Source of the DNA: an uncultured Opitutales bacterium
GTDB lineage: Bacteria; Verrucomicrobiota; Verrucomicrobiia; Opitutales; Intestinicryptomonadaceae
Reading direction: 5' to 3'
DNA length: 64,000 bases
NCBI GenBank assembly: GCA_944390805.1
Contig: CALXQW010000037.1
Span: 1 to 64,000 of the forward strand
Position 1 is the stretch's first letter. Each line of letters opens with the position of its first letter. Below are positions 36,335-46,591 of the stretch, one piece after another. Below the pieces are notes generated by a model. That model searched no databases, was not told where the DNA came from, and was given only the letters and a program-made list of their open reading frames with translations. The position numbers were made by a program, and so were the translations under genes.

Positions 36335-36510
36335 AAAATACCTTTTGCTACAATGCTAAAAGGTAAGTTTCATAAAAAAGCGGTAAATCTAGCCAAAATA
36401 GTTTTTATACAATCTTGATTTATCCTTCTTTCTCATTAAGATTTTCGATATGTTCTTAGGATAAATAAAAACGGTTTATAGATGCGGAAATTTTTCGATA
36501 TTATATAAAT

Positions 36511-37809
36511 ATGGCTAAGATCTCAAAAATTGTTGCGCGCGAGATATTAGATTCGCGCGGGAATCCAACTCTAGAAGCAGACGTACTGCTCGACAGCGGA
36601 GCTTTTGGGAGGGCTTCGGTTCCAAGCGGAGCGTCGACTGGTAAATTTGAAGCTCTTGAATTGAGGGACGGCACAAAAGGAAAAGTTCAGCGTTTCGGAG
36701 GGCTTGGTGTTCTAAATGCTGTAAAAAATGTAAATACAAAAATAGCCGCGGCACTATGCGGAATGGATACCAAAGATCAGGCCGCCGCAGACTGGGCAAT
36801 GGTTGCCTTGGACGGCTCCGAAAACAAAGGCAATCTTGGCGCAAACGCAATTTTGGGAGTTTCTTTGGCTATTGCAAAAGCCGCTGCTGCCGATGAAGGT
36901 ACAGAATTGTTCAGGTATATAGGTGGGGTAAACTCGAAGGTATTGCCGGTTCCTATGATGAACATTCTAAATGGCGGAGCTCATTCTGACGCGCCCATAG
37001 ACATTCAGGAATTTATGATAGTACCGCTTGGCGCAAAAGATTTTCCCTCCGCTTTGAGAATGGGCGCAGAGGTATTTCATGCCCTAAAAGGGGTTTTGAA
37101 AGGGGAGGGGCTTTCAACATCTGTTGGCGACGAAGGCGGATTTGCCCCCCATGCCGACGGAAACGAGGCCGCCTTGGAGCTGATATCAAAGGCTGTAAAA
37201 AGCGCAGGATACAAACTCGGTAAAGACATATTTTTTGCGCTCGATATAGCCTCCAGCGAGTTCTACGACGAAAAAGGCAAACTTTATGTATTTAAGAAAT
37301 CTGACGGGAAAAAATATTCGTCAGATGAAATCATAGAATTTTATAAAGGTTTAAAGAGTAAATATCCTATAATTTCCATAGAAGACGGTTGCTCACAGAC
37401 AGATTGGTCTGGTTGGAAGAATTTGACCCTGTCTTTGGGGGCGAATACCATGCTTGTCGGGGACGATTTGTTTGTTACAAATACAAAATTCCTAAATCGC
37501 GGCATATCTGAGGGAGCTGGGAACGCCATACTTGTAAAGTTCAACCAAATCGGAACATTGACAGAGACTCTCGATGCCGTTGAAACCGCAAAACGCGCGG
37601 GGTTTGCCGCAATAATATCCCACAGGTCAGGCGAGACTGAAGATACAACTATTGCCGATATAGCAGTTGCTACAAACGCCGGCTGGATAAAGACCGGTTC
37701 TCTCAGCCGCACAGATAGAATTTGCAAGTACAACCGCCTGCTGCGCATAAATGAAACGTTGGGGAATAGTGCTATTTACGGTGCGGAACTTGTAAAAGGA
37801 AAGTTTTAA
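36511..37809 (+). CDS. eno: Enolase
   Basis: Predicted glycolytic enzyme of 432 residues that interconverts 2-phosphoglycerate and phosphoenolpyruvate, with two magnesium ions. The N-terminal domain opens with ARQ-type [11 protein letters not shown] and SVPSGASTG. The barrel has the metal-ligand Asp in [11 protein letters not shown], then PIISIEDG, then the metal-ligand Asp in VGDDLFVTN, and the catalytic Lys in LVKFNQIGT. The [17 protein letters not shown] signature lies near residue 370. It is monocistronic with a bidirectional terminator shared with the convergent DUF1080 gene. Length matches standard bacterial enolase. Confidence 0.98.
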   Translation: MAKISKIVAREILDSRGNPTLEADVLLDSGAFGRASVPSGASTGKFEALELRDGTKGKVQRFGGLGVLNAVKNVNTKIAAALCGMDTKDQAAADWAMVALDGSENKGNLGANAILGVSLAIAKAAAADEGTELFRYIGGVNSKVLPVPMMNILNGGAHSDAPIDIQEFMIVPLGAKDFPSALRMGAEVFHALKGVLKGEGLSTSVGDEGGFAPHADGNEAALELISKAVKSAGYKLGKDIFFALDIASSEFYDEKGKLYVFKKSDGKKYSSDEIIEFYKGLKSKYPIISIEDGCSQTDWSGWKNLTLSLGANTMLVGDDLFVTNTKFLNRGISEGAGNAILVKFNQIGTLTETLDAVETAKRAGFAAIISHRSGETEDTTIADIAVATNAGWIKTGSLSRTDRICKYNRLLRINETLGNSAIYGAELVKGKF

Positions 37810-37824
37810 CTAAATTCGTTATAT

Positions 37825-37859
37825 AAAAAAGCTCCCGTCGTTTAGGCGGGAGCTTTTTT
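37825..37859. terminator. Bidirectional terminator between eno and the DUF1080 gene
   Basis: A 13-bp stem (AAAAAAGCTCCCG / CGGGAGCTTTTTT) with a 9-base loop has U tracts in both directions and sits between two convergent genes. Confidence 0.93.
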
Positions 37860-37876
37860 GTATAATGCAAAAAATA

Positions 37877-38677
37877 TTATAATGGCTCTATGGCTACACG
37901 TCTGAAGAATACTTCTGCGTCTTCGCTCTGAAGCTGAATTTTTCCCTTGGCAGGGCGGACATTGTAAGCCTTGTTTACAAATTTTCCGTTCACAAACACT
38001 TCTATTGTGTCTCCGCGGGCGTACACCTCAAGCTTGTTCCATTCTCCTGCTGGATTTTCCGCATCTTTTATGCCGCGGAACCCTTTTATGTCCTTAAAGT
38101 TTACATCTTTATCCTGCCACTCTATCGATGCGGTATGTATGGTTTTGGGTTTTCCATTTTTAGGATCGAACTTGCTGAAGGTTTTCCCGTCTCTTTGGTA
38201 GTCGGAGGCAAGCACGGTGAGGGAGTATTTGTCGGACTTGTCCCCAACAACCCAGAAATCTCCGGTGCAACCCTCCTTTATGTTGACTTCCAAAGAATAC
38301 ATCCATGTCTTGTGAAAACCGCCGTCTGGGCCTACCGAATGAATCAGAAGGCCGGTATCTCTTGCCTTGTCCTTGCGGGGGGGATGTGTATCTTCTCCCC
38401 ACTTGTATTCAAGGGTTATCTTGTAGTTCTCAAATTCGTCCTTGGTTGTTATACACCCGCGCCTGACTCCGGATATGCGTATGGCGCCGTCTTCAACTGA
38501 AAATACATCGGCGTCGGCAGGGGAAGCCGTTCCGTTCAAGCGGGTATATGTATAAAAGTTGTCGAGATCCTTGCCGTTAAAAAGCTCGACGGATTTTGAG
38601 TGCTTGTCTGGCGACGCTGCGCATCCGGCAAAAGTTGCCGTTAAAATAGATAAAATTGCAATATTCTTTAGTTTCAT
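37877..38677 (-). CDS. DUF1080 (3-keto-disaccharide hydrolase-type) lipoprotein
   Basis: A 266-residue exported lipoprotein. I place the start at ATG 38677 because it begins a lipoprotein signal with lipobox Cys19 (TFAGC); the open frame upstream (to 38770) has no signal. The rest is a single concanavalin-like beta-sandwich of the DUF1080/3-keto-disaccharide hydrolase family: LFNGKDLDNFYTYTRLNG near residue 33, then YKITLEYKWGED near 90, GEWNKLEVYARGD near 200, and a final FFRRVAIEPL strand. These proteins are expanded in Planctomycetes and Verrucomicrobia and are linked to sugar degradation. A catalytic role in this copy is not shown by sequence. Confidence 0.88.
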   Translation of the reverse strand: MKLKNIAILSILTATFAGCAASPDKHSKSVELFNGKDLDNFYTYTRLNGTASPADADVFSVEDGAIRISGVRRGCITTKDEFENYKITLEYKWGEDTHPPRKDKARDTGLLIHSVGPDGGFHKTWMYSLEVNIKEGCTGDFWVVGDKSDKYSLTVLASDYQRDGKTFSKFDPKNGKPKTIHTASIEWQDKDVNFKDIKGFRGIKDAENPAGEWNKLEVYARGDTIEVFVNGKFVNKAYNVRPAKGKIQLQSEDAEVFFRRVAIEPL

Positions 38678-38848
38678 CAAATGAAGTTTGTCGATGTGTA
38701 TGAGGTTGATAGGAGACTCAGAAATATTACATAAAAACAGTTGCCTGTAAATTATAAAATCACGCTCCAATAGGTTTTTTTAGAAAAGTTGGACAAAAAT
38801 AAAAATAGTCTTGAAGGGAATGTATAAATGTTCTTCATTTCCGTGAAT

Positions 38849-40384
38849 ATGGAAAAGCGAGCCTTAATCTCCGTAAGCGATAAAACAGGTGTCGTGGATT
38901 TCGCCAAAGCATTGGTTGAAAAACACGGTTTCAGCATTCTCTCGACAGGCGGCACAGCCGCCCTCCTTGCAAAATCGGGCGTTCCCGTGACGGAAGTCAG
39001 CGATTACACCGGATTCCCGGAAATGATGGACGGAAGGGTAAAAACCCTGCACCCCAAAATTCATGGCGGCCTATTGTCTTTGCGCTCAAATCCAGACCAT
39101 ATGGCGCAGGCAAAAGCGCATGGGATAGACATGATAGACATGGTTGTTGTAAATTTGTACCCGTTTGAAGCAACCGTAGCAAAGCCGGACTGCTCTCTTG
39201 AAGATGCCATAGAGAATATAGACATAGGTGGGCCTTCAATGCTCAGAAGCGCCGCAAAGAACCATGCATCCGTAACTGTAATTTGCGATTCGGCAGACTA
39301 CCAGCGAGTTCTCGATGCAATGGACAAGGGCGATGAAGCAGAGCTTAAGGAGCTTCGCAGGCATTTGGCTTTGAAGGTATATCAGCGCACAAGCTCTTAC
39401 GACGCTGCTATTGCAAACTATCTGCATTCAAAGTTCGATACCGCCGGAACTATGCCAGATACTCTAAATATAGGCATGCCGCTTGTGCAGTCTCTAAGAT
39501 ACGGCGAGAATCCGCACCAGAAAGCCGCTCTATACGGCGATTTCGACAAGCGTTTCAAGCAGCTTCAGGGCAAGGAATTGTCTTACAACAATATAATAGA
39601 CATATCTGCTGCGGCGGAACTCATAAGAGAATTTTCCGAAAAGCCAACTGTGGCAATATTAAAGCATACAAATCCGTGCGGAGTAGCTTCTGCGGAAACC
39701 TTGCTTGAGGCATGGAATCAGGCATTTGCAACCGACACCCAAGCCCCGTTTGGCGGCATAATTGTTGTAAATAAGCCTCTCGATGGTCAGATAGCCGCAG
39801 CAATTGCCCATATATTCTGCGAAGTTATAATAGCCCCGCAGTTTGCCCCCGAGGCTCTCGATATACTTACAAAGAAGAAGAACTTGCGTCTTATGATAGA
39901 TCTTGGGGCGCCGAAATCTCCGATACAGTGCAAGAGCGTATTTGGAGGGATACTCGTGCAGGATTCCGACTCTATCGAAGAGCTCAAGGCAAACATGAAA
40001 GTTGTCTCAAAGCGCGCGCCTACGGAGGAAGAATGGAAGGCAATGCTCTTTGGCTGGAAAGTTGTAAAGCATGTCAAGAGCAACGCAATAGTTTACGCTG
40101 GGTGCGAGCGCACTTTGGGTATAGGCGCCGGTCAGATGTCGAGGGTTGACAGTTCGAAGATAGCCGTATGGAAGTCTGAACAGGCTGGGTTGTCATTGAA
40201 AGGCAGCGTTATAGCTTCCGATGCATTCTTCCCCTTTGCCGACGGGCTTGAGGCTGCTGCTGCTGCCGGAGCCACCGCTGCAATACAGCCGGGCGGATCT
40301 ATCCGCGATGCGGAAGTAATTGCTGCGGCCGACAAGAACAATATGGCCATGGTATTCACATCAGTTCGCCATTTCAGGCACTAA
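38849..40384 (+). CDS. purH: Bifunctional AICAR transformylase / IMP cyclohydrolase
   Basis: Predicted cytoplasmic enzyme of 511 residues for the last two steps of IMP synthesis. I choose ATG 38849 ([11 protein letters not shown]); ATG 38828 or GTG 38843 would add a few residues. The N-terminal MGS-like cyclohydrolase domain includes [16 protein letters not shown] near 36 and the [19 protein letters not shown] motif near 58. The AICAR transformylase part carries [13 protein letters not shown] near 210 and the LKHTNPCG motif near 268, which holds the catalytic Lys-His, and TKAPYGG-like DTQAPFGG. The family end PGGSIRD...VRHFRH is present. The gene stands alone; purL and purC are elsewhere in the window. 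Confidence 0.97.
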   Translation: MEKRALISVSDKTGVVDFAKALVEKHGFSILSTGGTAALLAKSGVPVTEVSDYTGFPEMMDGRVKTLHPKIHGGLLSLRSNPDHMAQAKAHGIDMIDMVVVNLYPFEATVAKPDCSLEDAIENIDIGGPSMLRSAAKNHASVTVICDSADYQRVLDAMDKGDEAELKELRRHLALKVYQRTSSYDAAIANYLHSKFDTAGTMPDTLNIGMPLVQSLRYGENPHQKAALYGDFDKRFKQLQGKELSYNNIIDISAAAELIREFSEKPTVAILKHTNPCGVASAETLLEAWNQAFATDTQAPFGGIIVVNKPLDGQIAAAIAHIFCEVIIAPQFAPEALDILTKKKNLRLMIDLGAPKSPIQCKSVFGGILVQDSDSIEELKANMKVVSKRAPTEEEWKAMLFGWKVVKHVKSNAIVYAGCERTLGIGAGQMSRVDSSKIAVWKSEQAGLSLKGSVIASDAFFPFADGLEAAAAAGATAAIQPGGSIRDAEVIAAADKNNMAMVFTSVRHFRH

Positions 40385-40393
40385 TGCTTAACT

Positions 40394-40434
40394 TGCGCAT
40401 GCGGCAGCGCCATTGCCGCATGCGCACTCTTTTG
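40394..40434 (+). terminator. Strong hairpin after purH, weak U tract
   Basis: A perfect 13-bp stem (TGCGCATGCGGCA / TGCCGCATGCGCA) with a 7-base loop is followed by CTCTTTTG. It lies between purH and the LysM lipoprotein gene and may act as a terminator of moderate strength. Confidence 0.7.
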
Positions 40435-40463
40435 CGAAGGCAATATTTTACGATAGATTAAGA

Positions 40464-41318
40464 ATGTTTATATTTGGGCCGAGGAAATCTAAGAATGGAA
40501 CCTTGCTTGCAGTTTTGCTTGGGGTTTTGTGCGCGATGTACATGTTTTCAGCGGGCGGGTGTGATTCTGGTTCGACGCAGGTTGTAAAGGAAACATCAGA
40601 GCCGCATTTTCTTAGAGGGCAGGAAGAGCTCAGGCGCGGAAACGACGCTGAGGCTATGAGCGCATTTTTAAAGGTAATAGAAAAGCGCAAAGATGCACCA
40701 GAGAGCCATCTTGAGGTCGGAAGGCTGTCTCTTGATAAAATGAATGACCCAATACAGGCAATCTATCATTTCAGGAAATATCTTGAGAGCAAACCAAATT
40801 CCCAGGCGTCGCAGATGGTGCGCGCAATGATAGAGACGGCGCAGAAGAAGTTTGCTGCGTCTTTGCCGGAAAGTCCGTTTGACTCAAACATAAAGAGAAT
40901 GGAGCTTGAGGAGATTGTATCAAAGCTCAGAACGGAAAATCTTGAGCTCAAGCAGAAGCTTGCCGCGTCAATAGAAAACTACGAGAAGCTTGAAGCGCTA
41001 AGCCGTGCGGCAATTCCCGCACCAAAAGTCTCTGCCGACTCATCAGCTGCGCAAGCTTCCAAGCGTAGCAATTCTAATGTTAGATCTGCGGAAAGCGTGC
41101 AGTTAAAAACTCAAAGAAATACGACAGAAAGAGATATTGTTGTAAAAAAGGATACGCCGTCTTCCTATGTGGTAAAGCCTGGCGATACGCTCAGCAGCAT
41201 TAGCCGCAAGGTCTACGGAAAGAGTTCCAGATGGAAAGAAATATACAATGCAAACAGGGATAGGCTCGTAAGCCCTGAGGCACTTAAGGTTGGGCAGAGT
41301 TTGCGCATTCCAAAATAA
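40464..41318 (+). CDS. Lipoprotein with TPR-like region, coiled coil and LysM domain
   Basis: A 284-residue envelope lipoprotein. I choose ATG 40464 (MFIFGPR), which is in front of a membrane segment ending in a lipobox-like site at Cys33 (SAGGC); ATG 40413 would overlap the purH terminator region. Residues about 45-115 form tetratricopeptide-type helices (HFLRGQEELRRGNDAEAM, ESHLEVGRLSLDK). Residues about 135-175 are coiled coil, followed by a Ser/Ala-rich linker. The C-terminal LysM domain (YVVKPGDTLSSISRKVYG to VGQSLRIPK) binds peptidoglycan. The protein thus links the lipid layer to the wall. No catalytic domain is visible. It could be an assembly scaffold. Confidence 0.8.
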   Translation: MFIFGPRKSKNGTLLAVLLGVLCAMYMFSAGGCDSGSTQVVKETSEPHFLRGQEELRRGNDAEAMSAFLKVIEKRKDAPESHLEVGRLSLDKMNDPIQAIYHFRKYLESKPNSQASQMVRAMIETAQKKFAASLPESPFDSNIKRMELEEIVSKLRTENLELKQKLAASIENYEKLEALSRAAIPAPKVSADSSAAQASKRSNSNVRSAESVQLKTQRNTTERDIVVKKDTPSSYVVKPGDTLSSISRKVYGKSSRWKEIYNANRDRLVSPEALKVGQSLRIPK

Positions 41319-41337
41319 CATTTATCATTTTTTGCGT

Positions 41338-41362
41338 GCCGGCATTTGCCGGCTTTTTTTTA
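41338..41362 (+). terminator. Rho-independent terminator of the LysM lipoprotein gene
   Basis: GCCGGC-ATTT-GCCGGC is a 6-bp GC stem followed by eight T residues, 20 bases after the stop. Confidence 0.9.
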
Positions 41363-41621
41363 TAAAGAAAGCAGGGAAGGGAGTGTTTCTTGCTTAAAAT
41401 GCGGCTTATAAATCTAAGCACTATCGATGTTATAAGATAACATTTGGGAAATTTTTAGGGATACAGTTTACAGGTATGCAAATTAGCAGTATCGCATTTG
41501 AATTTTCAGTATAACTTAAGACTATAACTGCTTAATTTTTCAGAAGAGATACCTGCTTTTATTAAGCGATAAAATCTTATTGCTTGATTTCGGCCGTAGC
41601 ATGGATTTTTATTATGGATTT

Positions 41622-42518
41622 ATGAAAAACTTTACTCTTCCCAAAGAGCCGCTCATGACCATAGACGACCTTCCCTTTAAGAAGGTATCAAAAGGGAAAG
41701 TTCGCGAGAACTTCGACTTGGGCGACGAACTGTTGATTGTCGCGAGCGACAGAATATCCGCTTTCGACGTAATCATGCCCAACGGTGTTCCCGGCAAAGG
41801 CGTTCTTCTTACACAAATTAGTCTTTGGTGGTTTAAGCAGACGGAGTCTATCATGCAAAATCACCTTGCAAAAAACCACGACGAAAAGCTCCGTGAGCTT
41901 CTTAAAGATTATCCGCATCTGATAGACCGTTCAATGATAGTTAGAAAGCTCAATCCCATGCCTATAGAGGCTATAGTTCGCGGATACTTGGCTGGCAGTG
42001 GCTGGAAAGAATACAAGAATACGGGCAAGCTTTTCGACTTTAATCTTCCGGCCGGAATGCAGGAGTCTCAGATACTTCCAGAACCTCTCTTTACCCCCAC
42101 AACAAAAGCCGCAGAAGGCCACGATATGCCTATAACCAATAAGCAGTGTGCCGAGCTTTTGGGAGATGAAACATTTGAGAAAATCAAATCTGCAAGTATA
42201 GCACTATACAATTTTGGCAGGGAAACTGCCAAGAAGTGCGGGGTTATATTGGCGGATACAAAGTTCGAGTTCGGAAAAGATTCCGACGGAAATATATATC
42301 TTATAGATGAGGTATTAACTCCTGATTCATCGCGCTATTGGCCGGCCGACAAATACCAGGTGGGGCGTTCTCAGCCGTCTTTCGACAAGCAATATGTTCG
42401 CGATTGGCTTGAAACTTTAGACTGGAATAAACAGGCTCCAGGGCCAGTCCTCCCGCCTGACGTTGTGGAAAATACCATTAAGTGCTATTCCACAGCTTTA
42501 AATCTGCTTATGAAATAG
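41622..42518 (+). CDS. purC: SAICAR synthase
   Basis: Predicted cytoplasmic ligase (phosphoribosylaminoimidazole-succinocarboxamide synthase) that joins aspartate to CAIR in purine synthesis. ATG 41622 (MKNFTLPKEP) gives 298 residues; ATG 41580 is possible but adds an unconserved leader. The sequence is the longer, yeast/Gram-negative-like type: GKVRENFDLGDELLIVASD near 33, DRISAFDVIMPNG, KGVLLTQIS, the AIVRGYLAGSGWKEY motif near 115, and DEVLTPDSSRYW near 235. The gene is monocistronic. About 260 bases upstream, between it and the LysM terminator, hold nothing else recognised. Confidence 0.96.
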   Translation: MKNFTLPKEPLMTIDDLPFKKVSKGKVRENFDLGDELLIVASDRISAFDVIMPNGVPGKGVLLTQISLWWFKQTESIMQNHLAKNHDEKLRELLKDYPHLIDRSMIVRKLNPMPIEAIVRGYLAGSGWKEYKNTGKLFDFNLPAGMQESQILPEPLFTPTTKAAEGHDMPITNKQCAELLGDETFEKIKSASIALYNFGRETAKKCGVILADTKFEFGKDSDGNIYLIDEVLTPDSSRYWPADKYQVGRSQPSFDKQYVRDWLETLDWNKQAPGPVLPPDVVENTIKCYSTALNLLMK

Positions 42519-42530
42519 CCCACTTTACAA

Positions 42531-42577
42531 AAGCAAAAAAATAGGCCCGGTGGAATTTCCGCCGGGCTTATTTTTAT
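42531..42577. terminator. Bidirectional terminator between purC and the CE7 esterase gene
   Basis: A long stem (ATAGGCCCGGTGGA / TCCGCCGGGCTTAT, with two G-T pairs) has seven A residues on the left and five T residues on the right, serving both convergent genes. Confidence 0.9.
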
Positions 42578-42644
42578 AGCTCGCAAGCGTGAAAATATTT
42601 TTCTGTTGCAAGCTAATATCGGTTTTAAGTAGCTGTATTTATAT

Positions 42645-43958
42645 CTATTTTACCGAATCGAGAATCATTCTATTAGTCTCGTTTCTTGCCTTTGTAGTTA
42701 CAGTATGGGTTGTGTCTGGCATTGGAATTATGGTTTTTTTGCATTTGAGATTTGCATAGGTAGCATATGCGGTTGTAGGCGGACAAACAGTGTCTCTGAG
42801 ACCTACAGTTATAACAGTGGGGCATTTTATGAATGCGGCCATGTTCATGCCGTCCCAATAACGGCTTTCTTCTGCTTTCTTATGGTCGAAATTGCCGTCT
42901 TTATCTAGAGGGGCAACACGAGGCCAACCAACTGTGCGCCCTATGCGGTTTCCGGTGTGGTCGCACAAGGCTGGTATATGTGCCACAGCAAATGATACGC
43001 GTTTATCGAGCGCAGCGGCGGCAAGAGTTTGTCCGCCCCCTTGCGAACCTCCAGTTACAACAAGATGTTTGCCGTCCCACTGCGGTTGGGAGCAAAGTAC
43101 GTCTATCGCGCGCATTAACCTCATGTATAGGGTTCTGAAAAACACCTTGTTGCGGTCGTCGTTATGCTTATTCTGATATAATTTTAGTTCACCATTTCTA
43201 AGGTCTTCGTAAAATTCTTTCGGTTTTCCGTTTGGCAGGCCGTGCGCGTTGAAGTCCATGGCTATAAACCCGTTCTTAGCCCAGTATATTGGAGTTGAGC
43301 TGTTAGAACTTCTAACTCCAGCTCCATGGCATGTCAGTATGGCTGGCAGGCTCTTTGGTTTTGCTCCTTTGGGATATGCCATGTATCCTGAAACTTTTCC
43401 GCCAAAGGTGTCGGCTTGAACATCGAAAACTTCCAGGCCTTCGGCATTGGCCTTTTGAACAGGAGTTAGTTTTATATTCATCGGAATCTTTGAAAGGATA
43501 TCTTTTTGCTTCTCCCAAAAAGACACAAAATCTTCCGGAACTGGCGCGCTTGGCTTTATCTCCAGAGGGTCAAACGCAGCCCCAGCTGTAAGAGTGCGGC
43601 TCTTGCCGTTTGAAGGCTGTTTGAATGTTGCCGTGCAGCGCAATATTCCGCACTTGTCCAAAGAACCTTCTATGGAAGCTTTCCCATCTTTTGTATTTCC
43701 CGTTATGCGCTTTTCCGTGGGTGCGCAACCGTCTTCTGTCAAAATAGAAACAAACGATATATCTTCTATTTTTTGTCCGTCTTTATTTTCTATGGACAAG
43801 GTGAAAATGCATTTTTCTCCCTTGTTATACATTCCGTCTGACTTGTCGGGCAAAAGGGAATATTTGTAATTCCCGTCGTTTACAACTTCAGCATTTAGGC
43901 AAACTGCCGCAAAAGCAACCACAGATGCGGCTACAAATTTTAATGAGCATCTAAACAT
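42645..43958 (-). CDS. Exported acetyl-xylan-esterase-type hydrolase, CE7 family
   Basis: Predicted secreted carbohydrate esterase of 437 residues that removes acetyl groups from xylan or xylo-oligosaccharides (CE7, also cephalosporin deacetylases). A signal peptide (MFRCSLKFVAASVVAFAAV, cleavage near LNA) precedes an N-terminal beta domain of about 110 residues. The alpha/beta hydrolase begins around APVPEDFVSFWEKQKD. The nucleophile Ser lies in GGSQGGGQ near residue 302, the Asp in GLRDTVCPP near 390, and the His in PDTTHTVT near 419. The extra N-terminal domain is typical of Bacteroidetes/Verrucomicrobia versions. It is monocistronic. Other acyl esters are possible substrates. Confidence 0.9.
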   Translation of the reverse strand: MFRCSLKFVAASVVAFAAVCLNAEVVNDGNYKYSLLPDKSDGMYNKGEKCIFTLSIENKDGQKIEDISFVSILTEDGCAPTEKRITGNTKDGKASIEGSLDKCGILRCTATFKQPSNGKSRTLTAGAAFDPLEIKPSAPVPEDFVSFWEKQKDILSKIPMNIKLTPVQKANAEGLEVFDVQADTFGGKVSGYMAYPKGAKPKSLPAILTCHGAGVRSSNSSTPIYWAKNGFIAMDFNAHGLPNGKPKEFYEDLRNGELKLYQNKHNDDRNKVFFRTLYMRLMRAIDVLCSQPQWDGKHLVVTGGSQGGGQTLAAAALDKRVSFAVAHIPALCDHTGNRIGRTVGWPRVAPLDKDGNFDHKKAEESRYWDGMNMAAFIKCPTVITVGLRDTVCPPTTAYATYANLKCKKTIIPMPDTTHTVTTKARNETNRMILDSVK

Positions 43959-44007
43959 GTATTTCTCCTTGTTGATGAATTAAATTTTGGAAAAATATTT
44001 AATTTTG

Positions 44008-44343
44008 TCAATGAATAGAAACTCCTTTTGAAAATAAATTGGCTACAAGCACACCCGATATAATTAGAGCAAATCCCAAAATTGCGGCAAAATCGAGTTT
44101 CTGTCCAAAAAGTATCGACGATAAAACCGCAACCAAAACAATCCCCACTGCACTCCATGTCGCATATATTATGGCCACTGGCAGAGTTTTCATAACAACG
44201 GACAGCAAAAAGAATGAGCATGTGTAAAATATCACAACCACAGCCGCAAATATGGGCTTAGTGAACCCATCAGAATATTTGAGCATCATGGTTCCGGCAA
44301 CTTCAAAGGCTATTGCAAGGCTTAAAATCAGATAACTTCTCAT
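44008..44343 (-). CDS. Small multidrug resistance (SMR) family transporter
   Basis: A 111-residue inner-membrane protein with four helices, matching SMR family size. The essential membrane glutamate is present in the first helix (AIAFEVAGTMMLKYSDGF), in the place of EmrE Glu14. Other family marks are the Trp-containing IIYATWSAVGIVLVA helix near residue 60 and the LFGQKLDFAAILGFALIISGV segment. Such proteins are proton-coupled drug/cation exporters; related Gdx proteins export guanidinium. The sequence is closer to the EmrE/SugE group but I cannot separate the two with certainty. It lies downstream of icd on the same strand, behind the icd terminator. No partner SMR gene is adjacent, so it probably works as a dual-topology homodimer. 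Confidence 0.9.
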   Translation of the reverse strand: MRSYLILSLAIAFEVAGTMMLKYSDGFTKPIFAAVVVIFYTCSFFLLSVVMKTLPVAIIYATWSAVGIVLVAVLSSILFGQKLDFAAILGFALIISGVLVANLFSKGVSIH

Positions 44344-44381
44344 ATTGGCTTATTACTGTTTTTACACTTTTATAAGGCAAT

Positions 44382-44420
44382 AAAAAACGCGCTTTTGCCG
44401 TGTTTTTGCAAAAGCGCGTT
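44382..44420 (-). terminator. Rho-independent terminator of icd
   Basis: A perfect 13-bp stem (AACGCGCTTTTGC / GCAAAAGCGCGTT) has A residues on its left, giving a U tract in the minus-strand transcript, just past the icd stop. Confidence 0.93.
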
Positions 44421-44439
44421 TAGTGCCAATAAAGACAAA

Positions 44440-45681
44440 TTACATATTGTTTATTATTTCTGTACCGAACTGCGAGCACTTTACCTCAACTGCGCCTTCT
44501 ATCAGACGGGCGAGATCGTAAGTGACCACCTTCTTGGATATAGCGCCTTCAAGACCCTTTATAACCAAGTCTGCCGCCTCGTTCCAGCCCATGTAGCGGA
44601 ACATCATCTCGCCGGAGAGTATCAGCGAACCCGGGTTTACTTTGTCGAGCCCAGCGTATTTGGGAGCGGTACCGTGGGTAGCTTCGAAAATCGCCGCACC
44701 GTCCATATAATTGATGTTTGCTCCGGGAGCTATGCCTATGCCGCCAACCTGCGCGGCAAGAGCATCGGAAATATAGTCTCCGTTCAAATTGAGCGTGGCA
44801 ATTACATCGTATTCCGACGGCCTTGTGAGAATCTGCTGCAGGAAAGCGTCGGCAATTACGTCTTTTACTATTATTCCGTTGGGGAGCTTGCACCACGGAC
44901 CTCCGTCTATCGGAGTTGCCCCAAACTGTTCGCGGGCAACCTCGTATCCGACATCGCGGAAAAATCCCTCGGTGAACTTCATTATGTTCCCCTTATGAAC
45001 TAGTGTTACGCTCTTGCGGTTCTGCGCTATGGCGTATTCTATGGCAGACTTAACCAACCTCTTTGTCCCCTCTCTAGAGACAGGCTTTATGCCTATGCTG
45101 CAAGTGTCGGGAAAACGGATCTTTGCATATCTAGCCGGGAAGTTTTCCTTCAAATAAGCCTTGAACTTCTCTGTGTCAGGATCCCCATCCTTAAACTCTA
45201 TGCCTGCGTAGATATCTTCTGTATTCTCGCGGAATATCACCATATCAACAAGTTCCGGATGCTTAACTGGACTTTCTATCCCGTCGAAATAGCGCACCGG
45301 ACGCTGGCATACATAAAGATCCAAAGTCTGCCTTAAGGCAACATTCAAAGAGCGTATTCCACCCCCGATTGGAGTTGTCAACGGCCCCTTTATTCCAACT
45401 AGATATTCCTTAAAAGCTTCTATAGTATCGTCAGGCAGCCATGTGCCGAATTTGTCGAAAGCTTTCTGCCCGGCGAAAACTTCAAACCATTTTATCTTGC
45501 GCTTTCCGCCGTAGGCCTTTTCAACGGCCGCGTCGAATACTCTCTGCGAAGCCGCCCATATGTCTGGGCCTATGCCGTCGCCCTCAATGTAGGGCATCAC
45601 GGGGCAATCCGGAACGGAAAGCTTGCCGCCTGTCATTGAAATCTTGTCTCCGGCTGGAGGTTGAATGTTTTTATAGCTCAT
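44440..45681 (-). CDS. icd: NADP-dependent isocitrate dehydrogenase
   Basis: Predicted TCA-cycle enzyme of 413 residues that oxidises isocitrate to 2-oxoglutarate. I place the start at ATG 45681 (MSYKNIQPP), with AAGGA eight bases ahead; the open frame upstream runs antisense into ppgK and is spurious. The E. coli-type Icd landmarks are [12 protein letters not shown]-like [14 protein letters not shown] near 34, the active-site serine region [18 protein letters not shown] near 105, [13 protein letters not shown] near 151, [16 protein letters not shown], and the NADP-loop GTAPKYAG near 338. It is divergent from ppgK. Similar homoisocitrate or isopropylmalate enzymes are shorter and lack these residues. 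Confidence 0.95.
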   Translation of the reverse strand: MSYKNIQPPAGDKISMTGGKLSVPDCPVMPYIEGDGIGPDIWAASQRVFDAAVEKAYGGKRKIKWFEVFAGQKAFDKFGTWLPDDTIEAFKEYLVGIKGPLTTPIGGGIRSLNVALRQTLDLYVCQRPVRYFDGIESPVKHPELVDMVIFRENTEDIYAGIEFKDGDPDTEKFKAYLKENFPARYAKIRFPDTCSIGIKPVSREGTKRLVKSAIEYAIAQNRKSVTLVHKGNIMKFTEGFFRDVGYEVAREQFGATPIDGGPWCKLPNGIIVKDVIADAFLQQILTRPSEYDVIATLNLNGDYISDALAAQVGGIGIAPGANINYMDGAAIFEATHGTAPKYAGLDKVNPGSLILSGEMMFRYMGWNEAADLVIKGLEGAISKKVVTYDLARLIEGAVEVKCSQFGTEIINNM

Positions 45682-45796
45682 AATTTTTTCCTTTGTTAGA
45701 TTAGCGTTAGATATTTTTTTGAGTCTTTCAAATCTATTTTTATTGCTTGATATGATAATCAAAAAACTTTTAGATTTTTTTAGAATTTTATAATTT

Positions 45797-46567
45797 ATGA
45801 CTAAGAAAGACCTCATATTGGGCATAGACATAGGCGGGTCGGGCGTAAAAGGCGCCCTTGTAGATTTGAGAAAGGGAGATTTTGCCTCGGAACGGGTAAG
45901 AATTCCAACTCCGTCACCAAAGACTCCGGAAAGCCTCCTGGGGGCTGTGAGCGAAATAATTAAAACCTTCAAATGGCACGGCGTTGTGGGGTGCACTTTT
46001 CCTGGTGTAATACGCGCGCAGGTAATAGAGACTGCCGCAAATATGGGTAAGGACTTCATAGGTGTAAATCTTGCCGAGGAAATCGGAAAGGCCTGCTCCT
46101 GCGAGGCGTGGATTATCAACGATGCCGACGCTGCCGGATGTGCTGAAATGCGCTACGGGGCAGGAAAGGGCAATAAAGATATGGTTCTTATGTTGACGGT
46201 TGGCACAGGAATAGGATCGGCTCTGTTTACAAGCGGCAAACTTGTTCCAAATACAGAGTTCGGTCAGTTAAAAATGAGAGACAAGGCTCAGTCTAGAACT
46301 CTTCCCGCGGAAAAAATATGTGCCGACAGCGCCCGCAAAAAAGGCGATATGACATGGCCTGCATGGGCAAGTAAATTCAACAAGTATCTGCAGTATGTGC
46401 ACAGCCTCCTGTGGCCAAATCTGATAATTCTCGGCGGTGGAATCTCCGCAAAGGAAGAAAAATTTATGCATCTTTTGGACGTCGATTGCGATATAGTATC
46501 GGCGCGCCTTCAGAATAGGGCAGGCATAGTTGGAGCAGCGCTTGAGGCTAAGAAAAATCTGCTCTAA
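45797..46567 (+). CDS. ppgK: Polyphosphate glucokinase (ROK family)
   Basis: Predicted cytoplasmic kinase of 256 residues that phosphorylates glucose using polyphosphate and, usually, ATP. The N-terminal phosphate-binding motif [16 protein letters not shown] is at residue 8. [18 protein letters not shown] near 75 and the catalytic Asp in NDADAAG near 110 follow, then [12 protein letters not shown] near 133 and the PpgK-type [10 protein letters not shown] segment near 150. Length (about 250) and the last segment match PpgK better than general ROK glucokinases, which run above 290 and have zinc-binding cysteines. A redox-type protein gene lies 24 bases downstream and may be co-transcribed. It is divergent from icd. 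Confidence 0.92.
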   Translation: MTKKDLILGIDIGGSGVKGALVDLRKGDFASERVRIPTPSPKTPESLLGAVSEIIKTFKWHGVVGCTFPGVIRAQVIETAANMGKDFIGVNLAEEIGKACSCEAWIINDADAAGCAEMRYGAGKGNKDMVLMLTVGTGIGSALFTSGKLVPNTEFGQLKMRDKAQSRTLPAEKICADSARKKGDMTWPAWASKFNKYLQYVHSLLWPNLIILGGGISAKEEKFMHLLDVDCDIVSARLQNRAGIVGAALEAKKNLL

Positions 46568-46591
46568 GTTTATATTTTTTACAGGCGGTTT

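Noticed and set aside
41363-41579. Possible RNA element upstream of purC
   Set aside because: No purine riboswitch core or tRNA-like fold could be found by eye.
44395-45003. 202-codon open frame on the plus strand
   Set aside because: It is antisense to icd and its terminator, with no recognisable protein features.
45683-46119. N-terminal extension of the icd frame
   Set aside because: It runs antisense through the start of ppgK. The conserved Icd start with AAGGA ahead is at 45681.
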